Source of the DNA: Neptuniibacter sp.
GTDB taxonomy: Bacteria > Pseudomonadota > Gammaproteobacteria > Pseudomonadales > Balneatricaceae
Direction: 5' to 3'
Assembly (NCBI RefSeq): GCF_024231755.1
Contig: NZ_JAAEQH010000112.1
Span: 23,656-87,655 of the forward strand
Length of the DNA: 64,000 nt
Below the pieces are notes generated by a model, which saw only the letters and a program-made list of their open reading frames with translations, made no database searches and was not told where the DNA came from. The translations under genes and the position numbers were made by a program. Below, one piece after another: positions 8,531 through 19,015 of the stretch. Each line of letters starts with the position of its first letter. The stretch's first letter is position 1.

Positions 8531-10864
8531 ATGGATAATAAGACGTATTTCATGAAACGCGGCATTGGATTTCTGGTAGCGCTATTTTTCTGGAGCTCAC
8601 TGGCTCAGGCAAATAATTCATCTTTTGTAGTTGAGGATATTCGACTGGAAGGTTTGCAGCGGGTTTCTCCAGGTATTGTATTCCGTAATTTTCCAGTAAA
8701 TGCGGGTGATCTGGTCAGCTCTTCACAACTAGCGAAAGCTAGCCGTAAGTTATTTAAATCAGGTTATTTTGAAGATATACAGTTGCTACGGGACGATGGT
8801 GTATTAGTCCTGAAGATTCAGGAACGACCTGCTATAAGCCTGATTAAGCTAGATGGTAATAAGGTTCTAGAAGATGAGGCTCTTCTGGAGGGCTTGAGAC
8901 AGACGGGACTTCAAGAAGGTGATGTTTTTAAGCGAGCAGCACTTGAGCAGATAAAACAAGATTTGGTTCGAGTCTATGCATCACAAGGCCGATATGGCGC
9001 TTCGGTTGATACTGAAGTGGAGCCTATGCCTGGAAATCGTGTCGCTCTGAATATCAATATTAAAGAGGGACGTGTTGCGACGATTCAACATATTAATATC
9101 GTTGGTAACAGTGTTTATTCAGATGAAGAGTTAAAAGAACTCTTTTCTTTGAAGCTTCCAAGCTTCTGGTCTTTCTATAAGAAAGATGACCGTTATGCTC
9201 GTCAGAAACTATCAGGTGATTTAGAGCGACTTCGTTCTTATTATCTGGATAGTGGATATGTGAATTTCTCTATCGATTCCACGCAGGTATCTATCACGCC
9301 TGATAAGAGCAATGTGTATATCACTGTGAATGTGACAGAGGGTGAAAAATATACCATTCGCGATGTGGGCGTTGCCGGCGAGATGGTTGTTTCGGAAGAA
9401 GAGCTGTTAGATGTTGTTCGAGTCGAAAAAGGTCAAACTTTCTCACGCCGGTTGATCACTGAATCTCAGAAAGCGCTTGAGAAGAAGGTTGGGGATGCAG
9501 GTTATATGTTTGCGAATATATCACCTGCGCCTGAATTGAATGATGATAATACGGTTACAGTTAAATTCTTCCTCAATCCAGGAAAGCGTACATATGTACG
9601 AAGAATTAACATTAATGGCAATACCCGAACTGCAGATGAAGTGGTGCGCCAGCATCTGAAACAGATGGAGGCAGGTATAGCATCCAATGAGCTTATTGAG
9701 CAGTCAAAGATAAAATTGGAAAAGACCGGGTACTTTAAGTCTGTAAATGTTGAAACGAGACCTGTTCCAGGAACTGATGATCAGGTCGATCTAGTGTATA
9801 GCGTTGCTGAACAGCAGTCTGGTTCCTTTTCTGCAAGCCTGGGCTTTTCTCAGAGTTCAGGCATTATCCTCGGCTTCCAGCTGAAGCAGGATAATTTCCT
9901 GGGTACTGGTAATAAAGTGGGTATTGGTATTTCTAACAGTGATACCTTAACTGAGTACTCTTATAGTTTTGTAGATCCTTACTATACAGTTGATGGTGTG
10001 AGTCGAGGGTTTGAATTTTACTTCAGAGAGCGAGACTTTGACGAGGATAACACCAGTTCATTTTCGACAGATGAGTTTGGTGGTGGCATTAACTTTGGTT
10101 ACCCGATTGATGATTATCAGCGCTTGAGCTTTGGCTTAACTGCCGAGCAGGTGACTGTTAATACGAATACTTCATATACTCCGGCAGAAATTACTCAATA
10201 TCTGAATGATGAAGGTAATGATTACCTTAACTTTATTCTGAAAGCGGGCTGGAGTGATAATCATCTAAATAGAGGCTTTTTCCCAACGAAAGGTTATTCG
10301 CAGGGGGCTTCAATTGAGATTGGTCTTCCTGGAAGTGATCTGAGCTATTACAAAGCGCACTACAATGCTAAGTGGTATCAGCCACTGACAGATGATCGTT
10401 TCTGGGTGTTCTCATTGAAGGGGCGTCTGGGTTATGGCGGAGAGCTTGGTAGCAACGAGTATCCGTTTTATAAGCATTTCTTTGCAGGCGGTTTAAAAAC
10501 CGTACGTGGTTACGAGCAAAACTCATTAGGCCCAAGGGATTCATTGGATGATCCTTTTGGTGGGGATGTAATGGTTGCAGGTGGCGCTGAATTTATCTTT
10601 CCAGCTCCGTTCGTAAAAGATAAAACTTCGTGGCGTACGTTGTTCTTTGTTGATGCGGGTAACGTGTTTGATACAGATTGCTCATCAGTTTCTACTAATT
10701 GCGAAAGTGGGGTCAAACTGGATGAGTTGCGTGTATCAGCGGGTTTTGGTTTGAGTTGGTTAACACCAATTGGGCCGTTGTCTATCGCTTTGGCAACACC
10801 GCTTAACGATAAAGAAGATGATGAAACTGAATTCTTCCAGTTCGCACTGGGTCAGACTTTCTAA
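8531..10864 (+). CDS. bamA: Outer membrane protein assembly factor BamA
   Basis: Central component of the Bam complex that folds beta-barrel proteins into the outer membrane. The 777-aa product carries a signal peptide (FLVALFFWSSLAQA), five POTRA domains over roughly residues 30-430, and a C-terminal 16-strand barrel ending in Phe (ALGQTF), as expected for the Bam recognition signal. The barrel contains the VRGY motif (KTVRGYEQNSLGP) of loop 6. Two starts are possible: ATG 8531 or ATG 8552 (MKRGIGF); the second gives a more typical signal peptide and neither has a strong ribosome binding site. Confidence 0.97.
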   Translation: MDNKTYFMKRGIGFLVALFFWSSLAQANNSSFVVEDIRLEGLQRVSPGIVFRNFPVNAGDLVSSSQLAKASRKLFKSGYFEDIQLLRDDGVLVLKIQERPAISLIKLDGNKVLEDEALLEGLRQTGLQEGDVFKRAALEQIKQDLVRVYASQGRYGASVDTEVEPMPGNRVALNINIKEGRVATIQHINIVGNSVYSDEELKELFSLKLPSFWSFYKKDDRYARQKLSGDLERLRSYYLDSGYVNFSIDSTQVSITPDKSNVYITVNVTEGEKYTIRDVGVAGEMVVSEEELLDVVRVEKGQTFSRRLITESQKALEKKVGDAGYMFANISPAPELNDDNTVTVKFFLNPGKRTYVRRININGNTRTADEVVRQHLKQMEAGIASNELIEQSKIKLEKTGYFKSVNVETRPVPGTDDQVDLVYSVAEQQSGSFSASLGFSQSSGIILGFQLKQDNFLGTGNKVGIGISNSDTLTEYSYSFVDPYYTVDGVSRGFEFYFRERDFDEDNTSSFSTDEFGGGINFGYPIDDYQRLSFGLTAEQVTVNTNTSYTPAEITQYLNDEGNDYLNFILKAGWSDNHLNRGFFPTKGYSQGASIEIGLPGSDLSYYKAHYNAKWYQPLTDDRFWVFSLKGRLGYGGELGSNEYPFYKHFFAGGLKTVRGYEQNSLGPRDSLDDPFGGDVMVAGGAEFIFPAPFVKDKTSWRTLFFVDAGNVFDTDCSSVSTNCESGVKLDELRVSAGFGLSWLTPIGPLSIALATPLNDKEDDETEFFQFALGQTF

Positions 10865-10874
10865 GGGATAGATT

Positions 10875-11372
10875 ATGAATTTTAAAGTTGTATTGGGTTT
10901 TGTTCTGGCATTTGGTTTGAGTCTTTCTGCTCATGCTGAAAAGATTGCGGTTCTGGGTGTTCAGGAAGCTTTGCTAGCATCTTCAGCTGCAAGCGATTTT
11001 CGTAAGAAGCTGAAGACTGAGTTTTCTAAAGAAGAGCAGAAGGTGCTTGATCTGGAAAAGCAGGTCAAAGTTGCTCGCGATAAAGTATCCAAGAATAAAG
11101 ATCTGGTATCTGCGGATGAGCTGAAGAAGCTGAAAGTGCAGTTCCAGAAAGTGTTTGCTGAATATCAGCGCTCTGGACAGGCTCTGCAACAGAAAAGAAT
11201 GCAGCGTGAGCAATCATTTATTCAAGAGATGCGCCCGATACTGGATAAAGTTATTCGTGGTCTAATTGAGAAAGAAGGCTATGACGTAGTTGTTGCCAAG
11301 CAGGCTACTCTGTTTGCAAAAAAAGAGCTGGATATCACACCAAAAGTTGTTGAACTGCTAAATAAGCAGTAA
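10875..11372 (+). CDS. skp: Periplasmic chaperone Skp/OmpH
   Basis: Holds unfolded outer membrane proteins in the periplasm on their way to BamA. The 165-aa protein has a clear signal peptide (MNFKVVLGFVLAFGLSLSAHA) and a mature part that begins EKIAVLGVQEALLAS and then forms two long charged helices (about residues 35-115), the tentacles of the trimer. It lies 10 bp after bamA and just before lpxD, the standard order. GGGATAG before the ATG provides the ribosome binding site. Confidence 0.95.
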   Translation: MNFKVVLGFVLAFGLSLSAHAEKIAVLGVQEALLASSAASDFRKKLKTEFSKEEQKVLDLEKQVKVARDKVSKNKDLVSADELKKLKVQFQKVFAEYQRSGQALQQKRMQREQSFIQEMRPILDKVIRGLIEKEGYDVVVAKQATLFAKKELDITPKVVELLNKQ

Positions 11373-11381
11373 GCCCGATTG

Positions 11382-12419
11382 ATGTCGAGACAAGAATATA
11401 GCCTGATCGAGTTGGCAGAGATAATTGCTGCAGATATTCAGGGAGATGCAAACTATAGGGTTTCTTCAATTGGGACCTTGCAGTCTGCATCTTCGGAGCA
11501 GTTGACCTTTATTGCCAATCCAAAATATCAGAAGTACCTACCGACTACGCAGGCAGGCGCTGTTATTCTTTCCGAGCAGGACCTCTCTTATTTCTCTGGT
11601 AATGCTTTAATTACAGCAAATCCTTATCTTGCTTATGCTCGGTTGAGCCAACTGTTTGCTCGTGACGTATTACTGTCTGCAGGTATTTCCCCTTCAGCAG
11701 AGGTGCATCCGTCTGCACAGATCAGTGGCTCTGCTACTGTCGCTGCTGGCGTTATTATTTCCGAAGATGTGAGAATTGCTGACAATGTAGTTGTAGGGCC
11801 AAATACTGTAATTGGCGCTGGCTGTATCGTTGGGGAAAATAGTCTTCTACAGGCAAATGTTACGCTTTATCCTGATGTGCATATCGGCAAAGAATGCTTG
11901 GTTCATAGTGGCGCGGTACTGGGTGCTGATGGCTTCGGTTTTGCCAATGAATCTGGTAAGTGGGTGAAAATTGCGCAGCTCGGTGGTGTGAGAATAGGTG
12001 ATAATGTTGAAATTGGCGCCTGTACCACAATTGACCGAGGAGCGCTCGATAACACCGAAATTGGCAATGGTGTGATATTAGATAATCAGATCCAAATCGC
12101 CCATAACGTACAAATTGGTGAACATTCTGCCATTGCGGGCTGTACCGCAGTTGCCGGAAGCACTAAAATTGGCGCAAATTGCACAATCGCCGGAGCATGT
12201 GGCATTACCGGTCACTTAGAAATTGCTGCTGGAACACATATTACTGCTATGTCCTTGGTTACTAAATCGATCAAAGAGCCAGGGGCTTATTCATCAGGCA
12301 CTGGGATGTTGCCTACGAAAGAGTGGAAAAAAAGTGTTGTACGTTTCCGGCAGTTAGATGACTTATCCCGCCGCTTAAAGTCTCTAGAAGAAAAAGTTTT
12401 GAAAAGTAAGGGTTCTTAA
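11382..12419 (+). CDS. lpxD: UDP-3-O-(3-hydroxyacyl)glucosamine N-acyltransferase
   Basis: Third step of lipid A synthesis: transfers a 3-hydroxyacyl chain from ACP to the 2-amino group. From the ATG at 11382 the protein is 345 aa. An N-terminal uridine-binding domain ([16 protein letters not shown]) is followed by a left-handed beta helix of hexapeptide repeats ([14 protein letters not shown] and similar). The catalytic His is in the [14 protein letters not shown] segment. An in-frame TTG three bases upstream is a less likely start. Part of the lpxD-fabZ-lpxA-lpxB operon. Confidence 0.97.
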   Translation: MSRQEYSLIELAEIIAADIQGDANYRVSSIGTLQSASSEQLTFIANPKYQKYLPTTQAGAVILSEQDLSYFSGNALITANPYLAYARLSQLFARDVLLSAGISPSAEVHPSAQISGSATVAAGVIISEDVRIADNVVVGPNTVIGAGCIVGENSLLQANVTLYPDVHIGKECLVHSGAVLGADGFGFANESGKWVKIAQLGGVRIGDNVEIGACTTIDRGALDNTEIGNGVILDNQIQIAHNVQIGEHSAIAGCTAVAGSTKIGANCTIAGACGITGHLEIAAGTHITAMSLVTKSIKEPGAYSSGTGMLPTKEWKKSVVRFRQLDDLSRRLKSLEEKVLKSKGS

Positions 12420-12421
12420 AA

Positions 12422-12859
12422 ATGATGGACGTTAATGAAATTCGGGAATACCTCCCTCATCGCTATCCGTTTCTGCTAGTGGATAGGGTGATTGAGCTTA
12501 ACAAGGGAGAGTCCATTGTTGCGTACAAAAACGTTACCGTAAATGAACCATTCTTCAATGGCCATTTTCCTGATCATCCTGTGATGCCTGGTGTACTCAT
12601 TGTTGAGGCGATGGCGCAGGCTGCTGGTATCCTAGGTTTTAAAACCATGGATAAAAAGCCTCAGGACGGTTCAATCTACTACTTCGTAGGCTCAGACAAA
12701 CTGCGTTTTAAGCGACCTGTAGTTCCGGGAGATCAATTGAAGCTGGAAGCTAAGGTGATCTCAGAGCGTCGTGGTATCTGGAAGTTTGACGTGCATGCAT
12801 CTGTTGAAGGTGATACCGTAAGTTCAGCAACAATTCTTTGTGCCGATAGAAAGGTTTAA
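12422..12859 (+). CDS. fabZ: 3-hydroxyacyl-ACP dehydratase FabZ
   Basis: Dehydrates 3-hydroxyacyl-ACP in fatty acid elongation and competes with LpxA for 3-hydroxyacyl-ACP, which explains its place between lpxD and lpxA. The 145-aa hot-dog protein shows [14 protein letters not shown] with the catalytic His and [20 protein letters not shown] with the catalytic Glu. Two adjacent ATGs (12422 and 12425) are possible starts. Only 2 bp separate it from lpxD. Confidence 0.97.
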   Translation: MMDVNEIREYLPHRYPFLLVDRVIELNKGESIVAYKNVTVNEPFFNGHFPDHPVMPGVLIVEAMAQAAGILGFKTMDKKPQDGSIYYFVGSDKLRFKRPVVPGDQLKLEAKVISERRGIWKFDVHASVEGDTVSSATILCADRKV

Positions 12860-12862
12860 GCA

Positions 12863-13633
12863 TTGATAGATTCCCGTGCCATTATAGACCCAACGGCTAG
12901 GCTTGCAGATGATGTGCAGGTTGGCCCTTGGTCAATTATAGGGCCAGATGTAGAAATCCGGTCGGGAACCGTGATTGGTCCCCATGTTGTCATCAATGGA
13001 CCGACTACGATTGGTGAAAACAACCGTATTTTTCAGTTTGCATCAGTGGGCGAAGATTGCCAGGACAAAAAATATGCGGGTGAACCTACCACGCTAGTTA
13101 TCGGTGATAACAACGTCATTCGTGAAGGCGTAACTATCCATCGCGGTACCGTTCAGGATGCAGGCACCACCATCATCGGATCCGATAATCTTTTCATGGC
13201 TAACGTACATGTGGCTCATGATTGCATTGTTGGTGACAACGTGATTATGGCTAACAATACGGCAGTTGCAGGCCATGTACACGTAGGTGATTGGGCTATT
13301 CTAGGTGGCTTTACAGCGGTTCATCAATTCTGCAAAATCGGTCCGCATGTTATGTGCGGCACGTGCTCAGTAGTCTTAAAAGATATTCCTGCTTATGTCA
13401 TGGCAAACGGCAATACCGCAGCTCCCCATGGCATTAATACTGAAGGCCTCAAGCGTCGAGGCTTTAGTAAAGACGCTATTGCCAATATCCGTAAAGCGTA
13501 CAAAATTGTTTACCGCAGTAAATTAACTACTGTACAGGCATTAGCGCAGTTGCAGGAAATGGTCGCAGATTGTCCGGAAATATTGCCACTTATCCAATCC
13601 ATTGAGAGTTCTTCTCGCGGCATTATCCGCTAG
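12863..13633 (+). CDS. lpxA: UDP-N-acetylglucosamine O-acyltransferase LpxA
   Basis: First step of lipid A synthesis, acylating UDP-GlcNAc at the 3-OH. The 256-aa protein starts at a TTG (12863) with AAGG eight bases upstream; no ATG fits. Hexapeptide repeats run over residues 1-190 and the C-terminal helical part is normal. The catalytic His lies in the NVHVAHDCIVGDNV segment. Length and sequence match the family. It starts 3 bp after fabZ and is followed almost directly by lpxB. Confidence 0.97.
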   Translation: MIDSRAIIDPTARLADDVQVGPWSIIGPDVEIRSGTVIGPHVVINGPTTIGENNRIFQFASVGEDCQDKKYAGEPTTLVIGDNNVIREGVTIHRGTVQDAGTTIIGSDNLFMANVHVAHDCIVGDNVIMANNTAVAGHVHVGDWAILGGFTAVHQFCKIGPHVMCGTCSVVLKDIPAYVMANGNTAAPHGINTEGLKRRGFSKDAIANIRKAYKIVYRSKLTTVQALAQLQEMVADCPEILPLIQSIESSSRGIIR

Positions 13634-13641
13634 GTGTGCCT

Positions 13642-14799
13642 ATGCCAAATCCATTGCGCATAGGCATAGTGGCGGGCGAAGCATCGGGTGATATTCTCGG
13701 TAGCGGACTTATTAAATCCCTAAAAAAACGTTTCCCTGATCTCTCTGTAGAGGGTATCGGCGGCGATCTAATGATTGCGCAAGGCTGTAAATCTCACTAT
13801 CCAATGGATCGGCTTTCGGTAATGGGGTTGGTAGAAGTTTTAGGTCGATTACCTGAATTACTGAAAGCGCGTAAAAAGCTGGTCGAGTATTTCATCGAGA
13901 ATCCTCCTGATCTTTTTATAGGTGTGGATGCACCTGATTTTACGTTGGGTATGGAAGCGAAATTAAAGCAAGCAGGGATACCAACAGTTCATTATGTCAG
14001 TCCTTCAGTATGGGCTTGGAAAAAGAAACGTATCTACAAGATTAAAAAAAGTACTGATCTTGTTTTAAGCCTATTTCCTTTCGAAGAAAAACATTATGCA
14101 CCTACTCAACAACGAATAGCTTTCGTAGGGCACCCGTTAGCAGATTCAATACCCAAAATGGTAGATGCTGCTAAAGCGCGATCCCGTTTTGCTGTCAAAG
14201 AAGGTGAAAAGGTTATCGCTATTCTGCCGGGAAGTCGGGGTAGTGAGCTTAAATATCTGGCAGAACCTTTTCTGGAAACTGCTCGATGGTTATCCGAACG
14301 CATAGAAAATGTACGTTTTGTTGTACCTGCTGCGAATGCTACAAGGCATGACCAGTTACATAGCTTAATTGCAGAGAACTATTCGGACCTGAATATCCAA
14401 TTAGTAATAGGGCATTCGCGTGAAGTCATGGCAATTGCTGATGCTATCTTGATAGCATCCGGAACAGCTACATTAGAAGCGACTATTCTAAGAAAACCAA
14501 TGGTTGTGGCTTATAAAATGGCATCGTTAACCTATGCTATTTATTCGCGAATGGTGACATCTAGATTTATCTCGTTACCTAACCTTTTGGCTGATAAAGA
14601 GCTGGTGCCTGAAATATTACAGGATCAAGTTAACCCTGACGTTCTTGGTCCTGCTGTTCTGAAAGCTATAGAAGACGAAGAGTACAAAACGATGCTTGCC
14701 AAAGAGTTTGCTGGCATTCATGCGAGCCTGCATCAGGATGCGGATGAAAAGGCAGCGGATGCAGTGGTCGAGCTGCTGCGCGATAAAGGTGTAATCTGA
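13642..14799 (+). CDS. lpxB: Lipid A disaccharide synthase
   Basis: Joins UDP-2,3-diacylglucosamine and 2,3-diacylglucosamine-1-phosphate (lipid X) to the lipid A disaccharide at the inner membrane face. Motifs: [12 protein letters not shown] near the N-terminus, [34 protein letters not shown] and the ASGTATLE donor-site loop. From ATG 13642 it is 385 aa; a GTG at 13636 would add two residues, but AGGTG at 13632-13636 fits better as the ribosome binding site of the ATG. The TGA stop overlaps the rnhB ATG by one base. Confidence 0.97.
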   Translation: MPNPLRIGIVAGEASGDILGSGLIKSLKKRFPDLSVEGIGGDLMIAQGCKSHYPMDRLSVMGLVEVLGRLPELLKARKKLVEYFIENPPDLFIGVDAPDFTLGMEAKLKQAGIPTVHYVSPSVWAWKKKRIYKIKKSTDLVLSLFPFEEKHYAPTQQRIAFVGHPLADSIPKMVDAAKARSRFAVKEGEKVIAILPGSRGSELKYLAEPFLETARWLSERIENVRFVVPAANATRHDQLHSLIAENYSDLNIQLVIGHSREVMAIADAILIASGTATLEATILRKPMVVAYKMASLTYAIYSRMVTSRFISLPNLLADKELVPEILQDQVNPDVLGPAVLKAIEDEEYKTMLAKEFAGIHASLHQDADEKAADAVVELLRDKGVI

Positions 14800-15398
14800 T
14801 GCAGAGCTTAGGCTTTGATTTTAGCGCTGGGCTGTTAGTTGCAGGTGTAGACGAAGTAGGCCGCGGCCCGTTGATTGGAAATGTGGTTGCTGCTGCAGTG
14901 ATTCTTGATCCAGCTAAGCCTATACAAGGTTTGGCGGATTCTAAGAAACTGAGCGTGAAAAGGCGCGAACAGCTCTATGTCGAGATCAAAGAGAAAGCGC
15001 TGGCTTGGTGTGTAGCATCAGCCTCACCGCAAGAGATTGACGAGATTAATATTCTTCATGCTTCTATGCTGGCGATGAAAAGAGCTGTCGAAGGTTTGCC
15101 TGTCTCAGCAGAATTTGTCTATGTGGATGGTAATCGTTGTCCTGATCTGACTTGTCCTAGTGAGGCCGTGGTAAAAGGTGATAGTAAAATCCCAGAGATA
15201 AGCGCTGCTTCTATTCTTGCTAAGGTAGACAGGGATAACGAGATGGCTCTTCTGGACAAAAAATTTCCGCAGTATGGCTTCGCTAAGCATAAAGGTTACC
15301 CTACTGCTGCTCACTTTGAGGCTCTGGCCGAACATGGGCCGCTGCCTCAGCATCGTCGCAGCTTTAAACCCGTTCGTGAATTGATAGAAACCGAGTAA
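14799..15398 (+). CDS. rnhB: Ribonuclease HII
   Basis: Removes RNA from RNA-DNA hybrids and single ribonucleotides from DNA. 199 aa. The catalytic DEVGRGP motif ([15 protein letters not shown]) gives Asp and Glu at about residues 18-19; [10 protein letters not shown] and [12 protein letters not shown] supply the other acidic residues. The start codon overlaps the lpxB stop (TGATG), so translation is probably coupled. The lpxB-rnhB-dnaE order is common across gammaproteobacteria. Confidence 0.96.
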   Translation: MQSLGFDFSAGLLVAGVDEVGRGPLIGNVVAAAVILDPAKPIQGLADSKKLSVKRREQLYVEIKEKALAWCVASASPQEIDEINILHASMLAMKRAVEGLPVSAEFVYVDGNRCPDLTCPSEAVVKGDSKIPEISAASILAKVDRDNEMALLDKKFPQYGFAKHKGYPTAAHFEALAEHGPLPQHRRSFKPVRELIETE

Positions 15399-15409
15399 TT
15401 ACCCTGTTT

Positions 15410-18400
15410 ATGACTGATCCCAAGTTTATCCACCTTCGAGTCCATACTGAGTTTTCTCTGGTTGATGGTCTGGTACGTGTAAAAGAGTTGGTGGCTGCGG
15501 CGAAAGAGGCAGGAATGCCTGCTGTTGGTATGACCGATCAGACGAACTTCTTTGGTTTGGTGAAGTTTTTTAAGGCAGCGACAGGTTCCGGGATCAAGCC
15601 TATCAGTGGTTCAGATCTATGGGTTGAAAATAGTGATGATCCAACTGCTGAACCGCATCGGTTAACACTACTGGTTCGTAATGCCGAAGGTTACTTGAAC
15701 CTAATGGAGCTGATCTCGCAGGCTTATGGCGAAGGTCAGAATATTATTCCAGATATGGCGCTGGTAAAGCCTGAATGGGTTGAGGCCAAATCAGCCGGAT
15801 TGATTGCGCTGTCCGGTGCAAAAAAGGGTGAGGTTGGCAGAGCTATTCTGGCGGATAAAGGTGATGCCGGTGATATCCTGCAGCGCTGGATGAAAGTATT
15901 TCCAGATAGCTTCTATCTTGAAGTGCAGCGCACAGGCCGAGTGGGTGATGAACAGGTTGTACATGACTCTGTTGAGCTGGCAAAACAATATGGTTGTCCC
16001 TTGGTGGCGACCAATGATGTGATGTTTGTTAAGCCTTCGGATTTCGAGGCTCATGAAGTACGTGTTTGCATTAACCAGAGCCGTACGCTTGAAGATCCTA
16101 CTCGCCCTAAAGATTACAGTGACCAACAGTACTTCCGTTCGCAGGAAGAGATGGTTGAACTGTTCAGTGATATCCCTTCTGCGATCTATAACAGTGTTGA
16201 GATAGCTAAACGCTGCAATATCGAGATTGAGATAGGTACATACTACCTTCCGAAGTACCCGATCCCTGAAGGGATGCTGATGGATGATTTCTTCCGTAAA
16301 GTTACCTATGACGGTTTGGAAGAGCGTCTGGCAATCCTGCTTGATAAAGATGATCCCGAGTATCAGTCTAAGAGACAGGAATATATTGATCGTCTGGAAT
16401 TTGAGCTGGATATCATTATTCAGATGGGTTTCCCGGGTTACTTCCTGATCGTAATGGACTTTATCAAGTGGGGTAAAGAGAACGGTGTTCCTGTAGGGCC
16501 TGGACGTGGTTCTGGTGCTGGCTCACTCGTGGCTTACGCGCAGAAAATTACAGACCTAGACCCACTTGAATATGATCTGCTTTTCGAGCGATTCCTTAAC
16601 CCTGAACGTGTATCCATGCCTGACTTCGATATCGATTTCTGTATGGATAACCGCGATAAAGTAATCGATTATGTGGCCCGTACTTATGGTCGTGATGCGG
16701 TATCTCAGATCGTAACCTTCGGTACTATGGCTGCGAAAGCGGTAGTGCGAGATGTGGCGCGTGTACAAGGCAAGCCGTTTGGTCTTGCAGACCGACTATC
16801 GAAGCTTATTCCTTTCGAGCCTGGCATTACTCTTAAGAAAGCCTTGGACCAGGAGCCTATGCTAGGTGAGTTCATTGAGTCCAGTGAAGAGGCTCAAGAA
16901 ATCATGGAGATGGCCTATAAGCTTGAAGGTGTGACCCGAGGTGTAGGTAAACATGCCGGTGGGGTGGTAATTGCGCCAACCAAACTGACTGATTTTGCAG
17001 CCACTTATTGTGATGAGGAAGGTAATGGCCTGGTAACCCAGTTTGATAAGGGTGATGTGGAAGATGCAGGTCTGGTTAAATTCGACTTCCTGGGGTTACG
17101 TACCCTGACGATCATCGATTGGGCGCTACAAACGGTTAACCGAATTCGAGATAAAAATGGAGAAGAGCCTCTCGACATTGCTCTGATCGATCTGGAAGAC
17201 AGGAGAACATTTGATCTTCTGCAGGCTGCAGAGACAACTGCGGTATTCCAGCTGGAATCCAGTGGTATGAAAGATCTGGTCCGTCGCCTTCTGCCATCAC
17301 GTTTTGAGGATATTGTCGCGCTGGTAGCGCTATTCCGACCAGGACCACTGCAATCAGGCATGGTGGATGACTTTATCAACCGTAAGCATGGTCGTGCTGA
17401 GATGGCATGGCCACACCCTGATTACCAGTTGGACTCCCTGCAGCCAGTGTTGGAGCCTACCTACGGCATTATCCTCTATCAGGAACAGGTAATGCAGATT
17501 GCCCAGGTGATGGCGGGTTATACCCTGGGTGGCGCGGATATGTTGCGTCGAGCTATGGGTAAGAAAAAACCTGAGGAGATGGCGAAGCAGCGTGCCTCTT
17601 TCCTGGATGGTTCGGAAGAGAATGGCATCAATCGTGATCTGGCCGGTAATATCTTTGACCTAGTGGAAAAGTTTGCTGGATATGGTTTTAACAAATCTCA
17701 CTCTGCCGCTTATGCACTGGTCTCATATCAGACTGCATGGTTGAAAGCCCATTACCCGGCGCCGTTTATGGCGGCAGTAATGTCTTCAGATATGCAGAAT
17801 ACCGATAAGGTAGTGATCTTCATTGAAGAGTGCCGCAATATGGGTATTCCACCTGCCTTGCCGAATGTGAACACCGGCGAATATATGTTCACGGTTAACG
17901 ATGAAGGTGTCATTGTTTATGGTCTTGGGGCCATTAAAGGGGTGGGTGAAGGTCCAATAGAGGCGATAGTCGAAGCCCGTGCTGAAGGTGGTCCTTTTAA
18001 CGACCTGTTCGATTTCTGTGAGCGTGTCGGAGCAAAAAAACTAAATAAACGAGTTTTGGAAGCATTGGTACGTTCCGGTGCTGTGGATTGCCTCGGTGCT
18101 GAACGTGCAATTCTTTGGGAAGCAATCCCGGATGCATTAAAGGCAGCTGATCAGGCTGCTAAAAACCAGGATGCAGGTATGTTTGACCTCTTTGGTGAGG
18201 TTGAAGCTGAATCTGATGCCTGTTCTTATGAAGATTATAAGAATGTACGCCCTTGGACGGATAAAGAGCGTTTAGTCGGGGAGAAAGATACATTAGGTTT
18301 GTATCTGACGGGGCATCCGATTGATGAATACGAGTCCGAACTTAAGCACTTTATCAGTAAGCGCATCGTTGAGCTGCAGCCAGCTCGAGGGCAGACACAG

Positions 18401-18901
18401 AAAATGGCTGGTCTCGTTGTAGATCTCCGTCTGAAGAAGACTAAGAAGGGCGATAATCTGTGTTTTGTTACTCTCGATGATCGAAGTGCACGTATTGATG
18501 TTACGCTGTTTGGTGATACCTATGATGAAGTGCGTGAGATAGTCAGTAAGGATGCGGTCCTTGTGGTTGAAGGGGAAGTGGCTGAAGATCATTTCTCTGG
18601 AGGGATGAAGGTTCGTGTTAATAAGGTGCTCAGTATCCCTCAGGCAAGAGCGCAGTATGCTTCAGGCGTGCAAGTGCTTTGTGATGAAAAACAGTTGGCT
18701 GGACGTAGATTAAAAGAGCTAGAAGAGCTGCTTAACGCTCATAAAGGTAATGGCTCTCTCCCGCTTAAACTTCGCTATCAGCGTGCCGATGCTGCTGCGA
18801 CCCTGGTTTTAGGGGATCATTGGCAGGTGCAGGCCAGTGATGATTTGCTGATTGCCCTGATGGATAGGTTTGGCCATGACTCAGTAGCGCTGACCTATTA
18901 A
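15410..18901 (+). CDS. dnaE: DNA polymerase III alpha subunit
   Basis: Catalytic subunit of the replicative polymerase. The 1163-aa product matches DnaE type 1 length. Order of domains: PHP domain (FIHLRVHTEFSLVDGLVRV), palm with PGRGSGAGSLVAYA and the catalytic PDFDIDFCMDNRD aspartates, fingers, (HhH)2 region, OB fold (KKGDNLCFVTLDDRSARIDV) and C-terminal tau-binding part. The ATG is 12 bp after the rnhB stop, with no strong ribosome binding site in between, suggesting coupling to the upstream operon. No intein or frameshift is seen. Confidence 0.98.
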   Translation: MTDPKFIHLRVHTEFSLVDGLVRVKELVAAAKEAGMPAVGMTDQTNFFGLVKFFKAATGSGIKPISGSDLWVENSDDPTAEPHRLTLLVRNAEGYLNLMELISQAYGEGQNIIPDMALVKPEWVEAKSAGLIALSGAKKGEVGRAILADKGDAGDILQRWMKVFPDSFYLEVQRTGRVGDEQVVHDSVELAKQYGCPLVATNDVMFVKPSDFEAHEVRVCINQSRTLEDPTRPKDYSDQQYFRSQEEMVELFSDIPSAIYNSVEIAKRCNIEIEIGTYYLPKYPIPEGMLMDDFFRKVTYDGLEERLAILLDKDDPEYQSKRQEYIDRLEFELDIIIQMGFPGYFLIVMDFIKWGKENGVPVGPGRGSGAGSLVAYAQKITDLDPLEYDLLFERFLNPERVSMPDFDIDFCMDNRDKVIDYVARTYGRDAVSQIVTFGTMAAKAVVRDVARVQGKPFGLADRLSKLIPFEPGITLKKALDQEPMLGEFIESSEEAQEIMEMAYKLEGVTRGVGKHAGGVVIAPTKLTDFAATYCDEEGNGLVTQFDKGDVEDAGLVKFDFLGLRTLTIIDWALQTVNRIRDKNGEEPLDIALIDLEDRRTFDLLQAAETTAVFQLESSGMKDLVRRLLPSRFEDIVALVALFRPGPLQSGMVDDFINRKHGRAEMAWPHPDYQLDSLQPVLEPTYGIILYQEQVMQIAQVMAGYTLGGADMLRRAMGKKKPEEMAKQRASFLDGSEENGINRDLAGNIFDLVEKFAGYGFNKSHSAAYALVSYQTAWLKAHYPAPFMAAVMSSDMQNTDKVVIFIEECRNMGIPPALPNVNTGEYMFTVNDEGVIVYGLGAIKGVGEGPIEAIVEARAEGGPFNDLFDFCERVGAKKLNKRVLEALVRSGAVDCLGAERAILWEAIPDALKAADQAAKNQDAGMFDLFGEVEAESDACSYEDYKNVRPWTDKERLVGEKDTLGLYLTGHPIDEYESELKHFISKRIVELQPARGQTQKMAGLVVDLRLKKTKKGDNLCFVTLDDRSARIDVTLFGDTYDEVREIVSKDAVLVVEGEVAEDHFSGGMKVRVNKVLSIPQARAQYASGVQVLCDEKQLAGRRLKELEELLNAHKGNGSLPLKLRYQRADAAATLVLGDHWQVQASDDLLIALMDRFGHDSVALTY

Positions 18902-18977
18902 TAGGTTAGCAATAAGTAGCTGAATTCTGTTCACCGATTAAACGGGTCTGGTCCTTAAAGCAGCAAAAAGGTAAACT

Positions 18978-19006
18978 TTGCACAATTTTTTCACTTCAAA
19001 TATAGA
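18978..19006 (+). promoter_or_regulatory. Possible sigma-70 promoter of accA
   Basis: TTGCAC at 18978-18983 and TATAGA at 19001-19006 are spaced by 17 bp, a good sigma-70 match in the dnaE-accA gap. The predicted start near 19013 would leave only a few bases before the accA ATG at 19016, which would make the transcript almost leaderless. The true start may differ. Confidence 0.45.
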
Positions 19007-19015
19007 AGAGTCATA